Source: Delphinus delphis (taxonomy: Eukaryota > Chordata > Mammalia > Artiodactyla > Delphinidae). From it: a DNA stretch of 64,000 bases. The stretch spans positions 85,693,488 through 85,757,487 of the forward strand of contig NC_082692.2 of NCBI RefSeq assembly GCF_949987515.2. The letters run 5' to 3'. The position numbers were made by a program, and so were the translations under genes. Under the pieces are notes generated by a model, which worked only from the letters and a program-made list of their open reading frames with translations, had not been told where the DNA came from and ran no database searches. Numbering within the stretch: the first letter of the stretch is position 1; every line of letters starts with the position of its first letter. This document shows, piece by piece, positions 53,111 to 62,734 of the stretch.

Positions 53111-53259
53111 TCTTTCCTTGAATGACACAGGCTCTGTGAGCTACTGCAGCTGCTCCTTTGCTTCCAGTCCTGTTTGTCTGCCTTTACCTCCCAGGTCTAG
53201 ATTTGCAGCCCAAACCTCCCCCTCACCTTCCGATTCATGAAACTGCCTCGTGCAAACCA

Positions 53260-53784
53260 CCACTGCTGAGATTCGCAAGGATCCCAAACTCATCATCCAA
53301 CCTTTCCTCTTCCCAAAGAGTTCCCCACCCAGTGTCGCGCTCCCTGCCAGCCCCACCAGCCCCTGCGATTGCTCAAGCCGTGAAGCTGGGGTCCTCCTGG
53401 ATCCCTCCTGCCCCGAAGAAGCAGTCCCCACGGCCACTCGCCTTGATCCTGACCTTGACCTCCATGCATTTCCCTCCATCCCCACTGCCATTTCCTTATT
53501 TTAAGCCACTATACGTTCTCGCCTGGATTTTGGCAACAGCCCCTTAACCGATCGCTCCATCTCCAGGTTTCCCCACTCTGTTATTCAGGATGTAGCCAAC
53601 GTAATCTTTCTAAGAGACGAATGTGAGATAGCCACTCTCTGGCTTATAATTCTTCAAAGGTTTCCCACTGATCTTTGAACAGTGTCCAACCCCCTTGGAG
53701 TAGTGTATCATACCGTTTGTAATCTGACCCAATTACCTCCCCACTGCCATCGCTTGCTAGACTCCTGCAAGGTGGAATTACAGC
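53260..53784 (+). mobile_element. L2 LINE, ORF2-end part
   Basis: 'gcctggattttggcaacagc' and 'gtaatctttctaagagacga' then 'atttgacccaattacctcc' style text follow L2 ORF2. Interrupted by a Tigger piece. Confidence 0.75.
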
Positions 53785-53930
53785 CGTCCCTCCCTATGAG
53801 CGGAAAGATTGGTTCCAGGACCCCATGGATACCAAAATCCGCGGATGCTCAAGTCCCTTATATAAAATGGTAAATACAGTTACCCCCCTGTATCAGTGGG
53901 TTCTACATCCCTGGATTGGATCGCACTCGT
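53785..53930 (+). mobile_element. TcMar-Tigger-type MITE inside L2
   Basis: 'cagccgtccctccctatgag' follows a TA, then 'ggttccaggaccccatggat' and 'accaaaatccgcggatgctc'. A second Tigger-type start 'cagttacccccctgtatcag' at about 53878 is in the same orientation, suggesting two adjoining ends. Confidence 0.75.
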
Positions 53931-53934
53931 CACC

Positions 53935-54085
53935 CCAAAGAACCTTTGCTTAGCGTCCTGTCTGCCACCCACACTAAATTCTAAACCCCTGAGGTCAGGA
54001 ATTCTGTCTTGCTCCACACTGGAGCATCACCCTATGGAACGTAGTAGGTGCTCAATAAATTGTCAATGAATTGATAGTGAATTGA
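53935..54085 (+). mobile_element. L2 LINE, 3' end
   Basis: 'aattctaaacccctgaggtc' then 'gtagtaggtgctcaataaat' completes the L2 interrupted at 53784. Confidence 0.82.
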
Positions 54086-54181
54086 TCCCATGACATATCT
54101 GTTCTTGATTAACCTCATTGGGGCAGGAAGTTAACGCCCTCATCTACTCACAGGGCACTATTATTTAATGTAGAATAGAAG

Positions 54182-54232
54182 ATGAGAAAGAAAAAAAAAG
54201 ACAAAAAAAAGAAAAGAAAAAGGACAAAGAAA
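54182..54232. repeat. A-rich tract
   Basis: Runs of A with single G or C interruptions, about 50 bases. Confidence 0.9.
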
Positions 54233-54499
54233 AAACTGAGAGCAGGCCCTGCTATGAAGGGAATGGTGCTCAGGGCCAGGCCTTGAGCAACGTGCTCTGT
54301 ACACAGATGCGGGCTCCCTGTGCATCCCAGAGGGTGCAAAGAGTTTTCCAATCTCGTGTATTTTAATTTTGTCTACAGTCTCTTTCCATGTACAAAGAGG
54401 ATCTAATTCCCAAAATTCATCTCAGTATTGTTCTCGAAGAGCACACATCTCTTCTCTAAGCTGATACTGCAGTTTTACTTATGGTGCCACCCTAATTGT

Positions 54500-54610
54500 T
54501 CATACTGTGCCTTGAGCACAGAAGCGCCTTAGTCACAGCAGTGTCCCCAGAGCTTAACACGGTATCCGGCACATAGTAGGCCCTCAGTAAATACTGGGTG
54601 GGTGGATGGA
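54500..54610 (+). mobile_element. L2 3' end
   Basis: 'cggcacatagtaggccctca' then 'gtaaatactgggtggg' is the L2 terminus, expanding into a GGAT repeat. Confidence 0.75.
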
Positions 54611-54708
54611 TGGATGGGAAGTAAGGAGTGAGGGAGCGGGAGAGAAAGACAGGGAGGGGAGGGAGATGAGAGGGCAGAAAGGGAGAGGGGAGGGGAATGG
54701 GAAAGACG
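54594..54708. repeat. GGAT repeat and purine-rich tract
   Basis: Three or four GGAT units then about 90 bases of G/A. It grows from the L2 tail. Confidence 0.85.
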
Positions 54709-54714
54709 GCTGAA

Positions 54715-55175
54715 GCAGGGAAGGAAAGTGACATCACTAAAGAAAATGTGCTCCGTACATGTTGGGGGCTGGCCGCTCTCTGGACTGCGGTCCCTGGCAC
54801 AAGCGTGGCTCAGCCCAGCAGCTGCTGGCCACTGGCTCCCAGCCTGAGTGACACACCTGCCTGGCAGGGCCCGGCTGTGCTTGGCAAGTCAGGAGCCCAA
54901 CCCTTCGGCGCTGCAGGGCAAATCTGAGCCAGGAGCCACCTCAAAGACTCGGATACATCACACTCTGCCTGGGGCCTCCCTTAGCCCTCCAAAGCCGGGG
55001 GCGGGATCAGCCCTTGACAAGCTGCCATGTTAGGGATGTTAGGGAACGTCTGGTCAGCCTGGAGAGCAAGGTGGCCTCTGTCCTCTTGATCTAAAATAAC
55101 AGCCCTTCCTTTCTTCTGCCTTGTTTCTCTTCCCAGCACTCATCATTGCCGCTCTATTCATTGGAGGCAAAAGGA
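54715..55175. other. Unassigned sequence
   Basis: Nothing recognised. Confidence 0.5.
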
Positions 55176-55177
55176 GA

Positions 55178-55440
55178 TGATGAAAGCATTCGCACTACAG
55201 CCAGACAGCTTGGGTTCAAATCCCAGCGCTGCCCCTTCCTGGCTGGGCAACCTTGGGCAAGTTTCTTAACTGCTCTGTGCGGTTCGGTTTTCCCACGTGA
55301 GACAGTGACGTAACACCTGCCCCACAAAGTTAGTTACCGTGAGGGTTAGAGGAGATGGGGAACATTGAGGGCACCCAACAGCAGCTGGCACGTAGTAAGG
55401 GGCTCACCTGGTGTTAGCTGTCATTATTATTATTACCATC
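55178..55440 (+). mobile_element. MIR SINE, full length
   Basis: 'cagcttgggttcaaatccca' (tRNA B-box region), 'ccttgggcaagtttcttaac' (core) and 'ctggcacgtagtaaggggct' then 'cattattattatta' (tail) are all present. Confidence 0.95.
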
Positions 55441-55499
55441 TCCCAGGCCAGAATGAAGCTCTGGGAGAACTGTGCGCTCTTTCCCGGCCACTCCCAGAG

Positions 55500-55625
55500 C
55501 CTACAACAGAGCATGGTGTAGGCACTCGGTTTGACAGCTGGCAAAAGAAAAGCCTAGAGAGGTCTAGCAACTTACCCAAGGTCACACAGCAAATTGGAGG
55601 CAGAGTTTCTTCTACCTCTACTGCT
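55500..55625 (-). mobile_element. MIR SINE, minus strand
   Basis: 'agcaacttacccaaggtcac' then 'acagcaaattggaggcag' abuts the forward MIR. Confidence 0.68.
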
Positions 55626-55684
55626 CCACACGCCTCCTCTGGGAGGTCAGCTGGGGAGCAGCCGTGGGCACCTGGGTGCAAAGG

Positions 55685-56182
55685 CCAGAGCTGTGCCACC
55701 CAGTACGGTAACCACCAGCCTCGCGTGAGACCTGACAGTGCGATACTAGTGCAGTTAATGAGCTGAATTGTTCCTCTTATTTAATTTTAATTTACATTTA
55801 AACTGAAAAAGATACTTGTTCAGTTGTTGGAATACTTTTCTCTGGGTCTGAAACAACTTAGGTAGGTGAATCTACTCTTTGAACGATTCATTCTGTGAAA
55901 TCTAAATACAGATCAAGTATTCCCATGAAAACTTAGCATCCGATTTGAGAGGCGCTGTAAGCGTAAAGTGCACACCACGTTTGCAAGGCTTCCTAGGCGT
56001 GAAAGAACGTAAAATATCTTGTTCATAATTGTGCCTATTGGTTCTATGTTGAAAAGATCACATTTGGAATACTTTGGGTTAAACAGAATGTGCTATTAAA
56101 TTTTCATCTGTTTCTTTGTATTTTTTTTAACATGGCTACTAGAAAACTGAAAATTATCTACATGGCTCACGTTCCACCGGAC
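55685..56182 (+). mobile_element. hAT-type DNA transposon, near full length
   Basis: Inverted-type ends 'gagctgtgccacccagtacg' and 'ccggacagtactgggctag'; interior 'taaaatatcttgttcataat' and 'atggctactagaaaactgaa' follow a known mammalian hAT repeat. No transposase ORF. Confidence 0.8.
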
Positions 56183-56189
56183 AGTACTG

Positions 56190-56598
56190 GGCTAGGGGAA
56201 CAAAGACGGGGTGAAGAGGAAGGTGGCTTGCTGGCTGCAGGGCTGCCCGCCACGACTCCAGGATGACTCCAGGACCAAGGGCCGTGATGCTGGGCTCCGA
56301 GCTCGGCTGGACTGCTTGGGAGGCCCGAGCTGGGCTGGCTCCCTGCTCCCGGCACTCACAGGCTTCCCTGACAGGGCACGGGAAGCAGCTCTGGGGATTA
56401 ACGTTAATTCTTTCCCTGGAGGGCAGATGGGGAGAAGGTTAAGTACCGAGTGACTGCAGCTGCCCAATTAAGCCCCCGAGAGGGATGAGGGCGGAGGAGG
56501 AGGCTGGAGAATGTTCTTAGGGATTCCCAGGGAGACAGGAAACAGCAAGGGCTTGACCTCCTTTATCTCATTTCCCCTTCACCCATCAGTCAGCTGTT
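56190..56598. other. Unassigned GC-rich sequence
   Basis: Nothing recognised. Confidence 0.5.
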
Positions 56599-56599
56599 T

Positions 56600-56712
56600 C
56601 CCCCCAGGCTCAGCAGGGATGGTTCACTTTCCCAAGACCACACAGCAGGTTCAGGCCTGACCCCGACTCAACTCCCTTGTCCCCGTCTCCACTCCAAGCT
56701 CTTTAAACAGCA
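56600..56712 (-). mobile_element. Degenerate MIR, minus strand
   Basis: 'cactttcccaagaccacaca' then 'gcaggttcaggcctgacc' resembles the reversed core. Confidence 0.5.
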
Positions 56713-56841
56713 GCCCCGGGTTCAAAAACAGTTGCCTGCTTTGCCGTTGCTCGGGGAAGACACTGGAGGCAACGGCACGGTGCAGATAGTGAGGGATTCA
56801 GCCAAGACTGACCACTGACACGGATGCACCCTGGGCCACTG

Positions 56842-57060
56842 CTTCCCTACATCACCTCACCGAATTCTCACGACTCTCCTGTGCTGTCAGTATTGTCACC
56901 ACTGTCCCCATTTAAGAGATAAGGATGTTGAGGCTCAGAGGGGTTCAGCAGGGTGCCCAGGGGCACCCAGGTAGACAGTAGGGAAGCCAGGGGATCTGTA
57001 CACCAGGTGACCCGGTCTGACCTAAGCTCTGAGCTTAACCACCATGTTGTGTTACCTCTT
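56842..57060 (-). mobile_element. MIR SINE, minus strand
   Basis: 'ccccatttaagagataagga' then 'tgttgaggctcagaggggtt' and 'gagcttaaccaccatgttg' cover reversed tail, core and head. Confidence 0.86.
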
Positions 57061-57194
57061 GTCCCAGGCGTCTTCCCCCCAGTGTCAGACTTGCCAGCAG
57101 GGAGGCCAAGGTGGTGGGATGGCTGCCTGCCTGGAGCCTTCCTCTGGCTGTCAGATTCCCTGACCTGGAGGTGAGGGAGGAAGGATGTCATGAT

Positions 57195-57345
57195 CCCCCA
57201 GCTGACTCTTACTTGCCCTAGCTTAGATGCCTCCTCCTCCAGGAGGCCCTTGCTGACTCCCCACCACTTCCCTTCCAGCCTAGTTACCTGCCCACCCTCC
57301 CCGCTCCCTCTGCTCTCCTAAGCTCTATATTCATCCACATAAAAA
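57195..57345 (+). mobile_element. L2 3' part
   Basis: 'agatgcctcctcctccagga' then 'ggcccttgctgactcccca' resembles the L2 3' UTR. Confidence 0.55.
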
Positions 57346-57835
57346 CAACCAATATACGGTATCTCAATTTACCCTTGTGACAGTTTTCTGTGTCTACTTA
57401 ATGAGGACCTGGGATGCCCAGATTAAACATTATTTCTGGGTACCCCTGTGAGGGTGTTTTCAGAAGAGATGAGCATTTAAATCAGTGGACTGTAAAGCAG
57501 ATGGCCCTCCCCAATGTGGGAGGGCCTCATTCAATCCCTTGAAGGCTTGAAAAGAACTAAAAGGCAGAGGAAGAGGGAATTTGCTCTCTCGGCCTGACCG
57601 CGCAGCTGAGACATTGGTCTTCCCGGTCCTTAGCTGGGACTTACTCCACTGGGCCGCACCCCCCGCCCCCAGTTCTCAGAACCACCGGCTTTCTTGGGTC
57701 TCCAGCACACAGATGGCAAACTGTAGGACTTCTCAGCCTCCATAACCACACGAGCCAATTCCTTATAATAAATCATACGTACATCTATGTCCTATTAGCT
57801 CTGTTTGTCTAAGGAACCCTGGCTAATCCAACCCT
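57346..57835 (+). mobile_element. LTR-like interspersed repeat, unnamed
   Basis: 'aacattatttctgggtaccc' , 'gtgagggtgttttcagaaga', 'gacttctcagcctccataac' and 'ataataaatcatacg' occur in the order of a common mammalian LTR-like element with a polyA signal. Name not recalled. Confidence 0.55.
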
Positions 57836-57837
57836 CG

Positions 57838-57955
57838 TAACCATCCCGTTAAGAAGGTACCAGTATTACTTCTATTTGACGGTTGAGGAAAAAGAGGCAC
57901 AGAAAATACCAAATTAATTGTTCATGGTCACAGAGCTCATAAGCAGTGACAAGCC
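57838..57955 (-). mobile_element. MIR SINE, minus strand
   Basis: 'ggttgaggaaaaagaggcac' then 'tggtcacagagctcataagc' is the reversed core. Confidence 0.75.
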
Positions 57956-58048
57956 AGACGTTTCCAGCCAAAGTGCCCACTCCCAGGGCCACACGATTCC
58001 TACTTCCTACACAACATCCTGTCAGATTACCAGTTTTCCTCTGGGTTT

Positions 58049-58140
58049 TAACAAACTACACGAATGTTCACAGCGGCGTTATTCATAAGCCAAAACAACG
58101 CCATGTCCACCAACCAACGGATGGATAAATGAAACGTGGA
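58049..58140 (+). mobile_element. L1M-type fragment
   Basis: 'gaatgttcacagcggcgtta' then 'ttcataagccaaaacaacgc' and 'caacggatggataaatg' is L1 ORF2-end text. Confidence 0.68.
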
Positions 58141-58154
58141 TAAATGAGCCCATG

Positions 58155-58340
58155 TTCCCAGCTAGGTGACTGCAGCACATTATGTAATCTTTGGGGACCT
58201 CAGTTTCTCAACCGTAAAATGGGATGATAATAGCATCTCTCCCAAAGGAGACTTCACTGAGTGAATATTCATGAAGCGCTCAAAATAGTGCCGGGCACAC
58301 GGGCAGGTCCATAAGAGTTTGGTAACTTATATAAATAAGA
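58155..58340 (+). mobile_element. MIR SINE
   Basis: 'cctcagtttctcaaccgtaa' then 'aatgggatgataatagcatc' and 'gaagcgctcaaaatagtgcc' match core and tail. Confidence 0.86.
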
Positions 58341-58344
58341 AGGT

Positions 58345-58920
58345 CCTCAACCAGGGGATTCTCACCCACCTGGGGAGGGAGGCCAGCCAGTCGAGATCCG
58401 CTCTTCTCGGCTCTGAAAAGCTCTTACCCCTCGCCAGTCTCCATCCAAATAATTGCTCCCGAGGCTTCAGTACAAATGGGCTGTAAATCAGAGGCCCGGG
58501 GCTCCTGTTACCCGCAGCTGGCTGTGCAGTCCCTCCGCAAGGTAATGGGAAGCAGATGCAGCCCGCTCCTCTGGCCTCCGGAGGCCTGTGTACCTGAGCT
58601 GCTCACGGCCCAGCAGGAGGGGCAAGAATTTCCACGAGCCCTTAAAGCGAGGGTTGCCAAAGAGAACGGCCTCCTAGGGCTTCCAGATGTTCAGCAGCTT
58701 GTTTCAAGCAGGAGGTGGGGAGCTCCTGGGGGTCCCTGCAGGCTGAGACAGGAAGGCAGGGTCCTGAATAGCACTGGGTTCGTTCCAAAGGGCTGACCAG
58801 CAGGCAAAGGTGTGGGAGCCAAGAGGTGGCAAGCTGTAAGGGACCAGCGCCGGCTTTGCAGGTGTGAGGACCGGTTTAAAATTCCCCGCTTCTCACTTTC
58901 TCAGCCTGTGCTCTAAAGCC
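58345..58920. other. Unassigned GC-rich sequence
   Basis: Nothing recognised; 106-codon ORF without known domain. Confidence 0.5.
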
Positions 58921-58924
58921 AAGG

Positions 58925-59048
58925 ATGCCACCTTTCCAGACCGCTGTGTTCTCACCTGTGAAATGGGTGTGATGTTACCAAAGTCCAAGACATTTGAAGG
59001 GCGGGAAGTCATTTAAGTGAAGTCCCCAGTACAGTGTCGAGCACATAG
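58925..59048 (+). mobile_element. MIR SINE, left part
   Basis: 'ctcacctgtgaaatgggtgt' then 'cagtgtcgagcacatag' stops at an LTR and resumes at 59540. Confidence 0.72.
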
Positions 59049-59535
59049 TGAGACAGGCTGGGACCTGGGACCCTTTGCTGCAGGGCTGCGATGCTTGCAC
59101 CGGGACACACCTCTCCTCCAGCAACAAAATACAAAGAAACTATATGGGACTAAAAATAACTGCGTGCACGGACAACTGGGGCAAATTCTGGACAAAAGAT
59201 ACAAAGAGACCAAAAAACCCAACTGCCACTTTTGAAGAGCCTGGAACAAAAGCAGGGCATCGGGAGCAAAAGCAGGGCGCTGCTCGCATGCCCCCTGCAC
59301 ACACCACCACCTAAGCCACGCCCCCACCCCACCCTCGAAGACCCCTGGCCACACCCCTACCCTCACCCCATTGCAAGGAAGCAGCTCGCAACCCCCTCGG
59401 GGCACAAGCAACTGTTGCTTGTTCCCACTCCCCCCTGCGAAAGCAGGGGCCCCAATAACGCCTTGCCTGAATTTCTTGTCTGGCCTCTGATCAATTTCTG
59501 TTGATTAAAGAGGCCGAGAACCCTGGTCGGTAACA
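59049..59535 (+). mobile_element. Solo LTR of an endogenous retrovirus (ERV1-like)
   Basis: 487 bases starting TGAGACAGGC and ending GTCGGTAACA, so TG...CA. Flanked by ATAG at 59045-59048 and 59536-59539, the 4-base duplication usual for class I ERVs. It splits a MIR, so the edges are certain to a base or two. An internal imperfect duplication of 'gcaaaagcaggg' lies at 59248-59278. No viral gene remains. Confidence 0.85.
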
Positions 59536-59539
59536 ATAG

Positions 59540-59580
59540 TAGATGCTCAAAGAAATAAAAACAATTTATTATAAGGGAGC
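59540..59580 (+). mobile_element. MIR SINE, right end
   Basis: 'tagatgctcaaagaaataaa' completes the MIR split by the LTR. Confidence 0.7.
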
Positions 59581-59581
59581 T

Positions 59582-59875
59582 AAGCCCAGAAACTTGCTGT
59601 TCCATAAACCTTTATCTCCCTGACCCTGAGCACGGTGTCAGGACAGGAGGAAGCATAGGACACGCTTAGGAGGCTTTCTTTCCAAGCTTCCCAAGGCCAA
59701 GACTTTGAGAAGGTCCAGAAAATTCCTTAGCAGTTTTGCAGCTGTAAATCCCTAGGTAGTTTGGCTTTAGGTAAGTTTGAATTTATTTCATTATCACAGT
59801 GATTCCCAATGGAGGGAGAGACTAAGGGCTCAGATGGTGTCACCAGGAGCTATCTCCTCTTTAGCCTCCTCTGAT
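59582..59875. other. Unassigned sequence
   Basis: Nothing recognised. Confidence 0.5.
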
Positions 59876-59879
59876 AGGT

Positions 59880-59914
59880 GGACAGATTTAGCAAATAAAA
59901 ATACAGAATGCCAG
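59880..59914 (+). mobile_element. Hairpin-type MITE, left end
   Basis: 'ggacagatttagcaaataaa' is the start of a small palindromic DNA repeat that resumes at 60629 after an L1. Confidence 0.7.
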
Positions 59915-60610
59915 GAAACCCTTGGACACTGTTGGTGGGAATATAAATTGGTGCAGCTACTATGGAAAACAGTATGGAGACTCGTCAAAAAACCAAAAGC
60001 AGAACTACGATAGGATCCAGCAATCCCACTCCTGAGTATATAGACGAAAAAAAAATGAAAACACTAATCTGAAAAGACACATGCACCCCAATGTCCACAG
60101 CAGTACTATTTACAATAACCAAGATGTGGAAGCAACCCAAATGCCCATCGATAGACGAATGGATAAAGAAGATGTGGTGTGTATATATATACAATATATA
60201 AACAAGAATGCAATTCTGCCATTTGTAGCAACATGGATGGACCTAGAGAATATTATGCTTAGTGAAATATCAGATGGAAAAATAAAAATACTATATGATA
60301 TCACTTACATGTGGAATCTAAAAAATAATACAAGTGAACATATACACACAATAGACTCACAGACATAGAAAACAAACTTATGGTTACCACAGGGGAGAGG
60401 GAAGGAGGGAGGAACAAATTAGGGGTATGGGTTTAAGAGATACAAACTCCTATAAAGAGAATAGATAAGCAACAAAAATATATTGTATAGCACAGGGAAT
60501 TATAGCCATTATCATGTAATAACTTCTAATGTTGTATAATCTGTAAAAATACTGAATCACTATGCTGTACACCTGAAACTAATATTGTAAATCAACTATC
60601 CTTCAATAAA
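59915..60610 (+). mobile_element. 5'-truncated L1 LINE inserted in a MITE
   Basis: [16 protein letters not shown] at about 59930 is the ORF2 C-terminus, then a frame shift to MHPNVHSSTIYNNQDVEATQ at 60081. Ends 'cttcaataaa'. Target duplication 'aaaaatacagaatgccag' (59897-59914) and 'aaaaatacagaatgtcag' (60611-60628), one mismatch in 18. Confidence 0.97.
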
Positions 60611-60628
60611 AAAAATACAGAATGTCAG

Positions 60629-60772
60629 TTTAATTTGAATTTAAGATAAACAAGAATTACTTTTGTAGTATGTCCCAAATATTTAGTGGGACATACTTTA
60701 AAAGAACTTTTTTATTCACTGTTTATCTGAAATTCGAATTTAACCAGCCTCCTGTATTTCATCTGGCAGCCC
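60629..60772 (+). mobile_element. Hairpin-type MITE, main part
   Basis: Long imperfect inverted repeat: 'atttgaatttaagataaaca' pairs with 'tgtttatctgaaattcgaat', and 'agtatgtccca' with 'tgggacatact', around a short centre. Ends 'cctgtatttcatctggcagc'. A non-autonomous DNA transposon. Confidence 0.78.
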
Positions 60773-60774
60773 CT

Positions 60775-61190
60775 TAGGCTGAGCCCCCCGGGGTAGCCAT
60801 AGGGCAGCAAACCTCTCAGAGCTTCTCACTGGCTCAGACTTGGTCATCCCAAAACAATCACTGCAGCCTAAGAAAAGTTATCCACTGGTGCTATCACTCT
60901 GAGTCTGGGGTCAGTTTATCCCAAGCTCCTAGGAGGAGGGTGGTTCCCTGAAAGCAAAGTCCAGGAGTTATGAACACAACACGTTCAGAAGTAGAGGTGG
61001 AATGGAAAAAAACAGAAGCTGTTGTGAGCAAACGCAGAGGGGGGAATTCCTGAGCTGGAAGCGGAAAAGTGGGGCCCCCAGGGGGCGGGGTCACCAAAGC
61101 AGGTGGGGTGCCAAGAGACAAAAGTGAATCCCTTAGGGCCAGAAAAACCCCCATGTTGTGCCTGACTCTGTGGCGGCATCTTCGGGTGAA
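60775..61190. other. Unassigned sequence with a CTCF-like site
   Basis: Holds the motif at 61072-61090. No repeat recognised. Confidence 0.45.
61072..61090 (+). promoter_or_regulatory. CTCF-like motif
   Basis: GGGCCCCCAGGGGGCGGGG agrees with the CTCF consensus CCASYAGRKGGCRS except one core position. Not repeat-derived. Orientation plus. Confidence 0.35.
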
Positions 61191-61194
61191 GCCC

Positions 61195-61312
61195 ACCTCC
61201 AGGAAGTCCTTCCCCAATTACTTGTCTTCTCTGAGCCTCAGTTTCCTCATCAGCAAAATGGGTTAACAGTTAAGACTCCTTTGCGGTTGTTGTGAGGATT
61301 ACCTGAGGTTCA
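61195..61312 (+). mobile_element. MIR SINE
   Basis: 'tgagcctcagtttcctcatc' then 'ggttgttgtgaggattacct' is clear MIR. Confidence 0.78.
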
Positions 61313-61387
61313 GTCGACCCTTGATTTGGGACCCCATTAGTTCTTACATCATGTTCACAAATTCAGTGGGCATCTCTCAAAACTTCT

Positions 61388-61594
61388 TTTTTTTTCCTTT
61401 TGTGGTACGCGGGTCTCTCACTGTTGTGGCCTCTCCCGTTGCGGAGCACAGGCTCCGGACGCGCAGGCTCAGCAGCCATGGCTCATGGTCCCAGCCGCTC
61501 CGTGGCATGTGGGATCTTCCCGGACCGGGGCACGAACCCGTGTCCCCTGCATCGGCAGGCGGACTCTCAACCACTGCGCCACCAGGGAAACCCC
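61388..61594 (-). mobile_element. CHR-type SINE, young cetacean subfamily, minus strand
   Basis: T-rich start, 'tgtggtacgcgggtctctca' to 'cgccaccagggaaacccc'. Short matching flanks 'aaacttc' (61380-61386, 61595-61601). Confidence 0.97.
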
Positions 61595-61669
61595 AAACTT
61601 CACTTCTTAAGGATAGATTTTCACAAACTGGGCTTCCAGTCTTAGAGATCTATTTCATTCCTTGAAAAT

Positions 61670-61850
61670 AGCAAAATGAATTATGACTGCTGGATAATTC
61701 TTTGCTGTGGGGGCCATTCTGTGCAGTGTGGGACGTTTAGAGGCATCCCTGGCCTCTACCCACTAGGAGCCAGTAGCAGATCCCCCCCACCCCACCCAGC
61801 TGTGACAACAAAAACGTCCCCGGACAAATGTCCCCAGAGGAAGGGGGAGG
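61670..61850 (+). mobile_element. MER5A-type hAT element
   Basis: 'ctggataattctttgctgtg', 'gaggcatccctggcctctac', 'gctgtgacaacaaaaacgtc' are near consensus. Confidence 0.87.
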
Positions 61851-61854
61851 GTAA

Positions 61855-62395
61855 AGTCTCTGTGAATCGCTGTGATAAGGAAATAAAATACAAATATATA
61901 TGCTCATATAAAAAGGTTTTAAACTGTTGGATCAAATGTATATTGTAAACCCTATATTATACGTGTCCCATCGGGAACACTTATCTACATGGGTTGAGTC
62001 CCCTGTAGTCTCTGAAAATCAAGTCCACGTAAATTGGAGTGAAGATACCACTTCCGGAAGTAAGCAAGCCTAAATATTCTTCCTGCCCCCAGGGACTTTC
62101 AGACTGCACTGGAAATGAGAATCATCGTCTCAAAAATGTTGACTTGTCAAGTTAATTGAATGGGGAAGGCCAGGCACGGGGCAACGCCCAAGCCTCTCTT
62201 TAGCTTCCATTTCAGCACACGCCAAAGGGCTGATGGGAACAACACCGGATTTGTGTATAGTGTCCGAGTCTTACAGTCCTGCTCTGCCTTTTACTATTCT
62301 TTTTAAGTCATGGAAATCAGGGACAGAGCCAAGCTTCCATCAGCCGTGGTGGGTGGGAGGGAGGGAATAGGGGCACCTGCAGGTGAAGGACAGGA
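61855..62395. other. Unassigned sequence
   Basis: AT-rich near 61870-61970. Nothing recognised. Confidence 0.5.
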
Positions 62396-62399
62396 GACA

Positions 62400-62510
62400 G
62401 CAAAATTCAGCTTAACGCTGTCCGAGGACTTGCGCTGAAACCTGGGCTTCCGCGCACTAGCTGTGTTCTTGCGGTACTGCCTCATCTCTCCGACAGGTCT
62501 GGCTCCGTGG
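62400..62510 (+). mobile_element. Possible MIR
   Basis: 'tgaaacctgggcttccgcgc' then 'actagctgtgttcttgc' resembles MIR head and core. Confidence 0.42.
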
Positions 62511-62644
62511 GCCCGGGTATTGCGCAGTCACACAGGGCCCCAAGCTCAGAAGGGCCTCACGCTTGGTTCAATGCTCTGATATCAACATCTTGAAAATTCT
62601 TAGTCATCTCTGAAAAAGGACAACACATTTTCATTCTGCACTGG

Positions 62645-62730
62645 GCCCCGTAGACCATGTGGCCCCAGCCTGCTCTCTGAGCTCAGTGTTTGCATCTGTA
62701 AGCCGGCAGTAAGGACTCCCTCCCTCCGTA
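62645..62730 (+). mobile_element. Possible MIR fragment
   Basis: 'gagctcagtgtttgcatctg' then 'taagccggcagtaagg' resembles MIR core. Confidence 0.35.
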
Positions 62731-62734
62731 GGTC

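Noticed and set aside
59263..59276. 12-base match to a sequence conserved at influenza segment ends
   Set aside because: A chance match within an ERV LTR duplication; nothing else is viral RNA-like.
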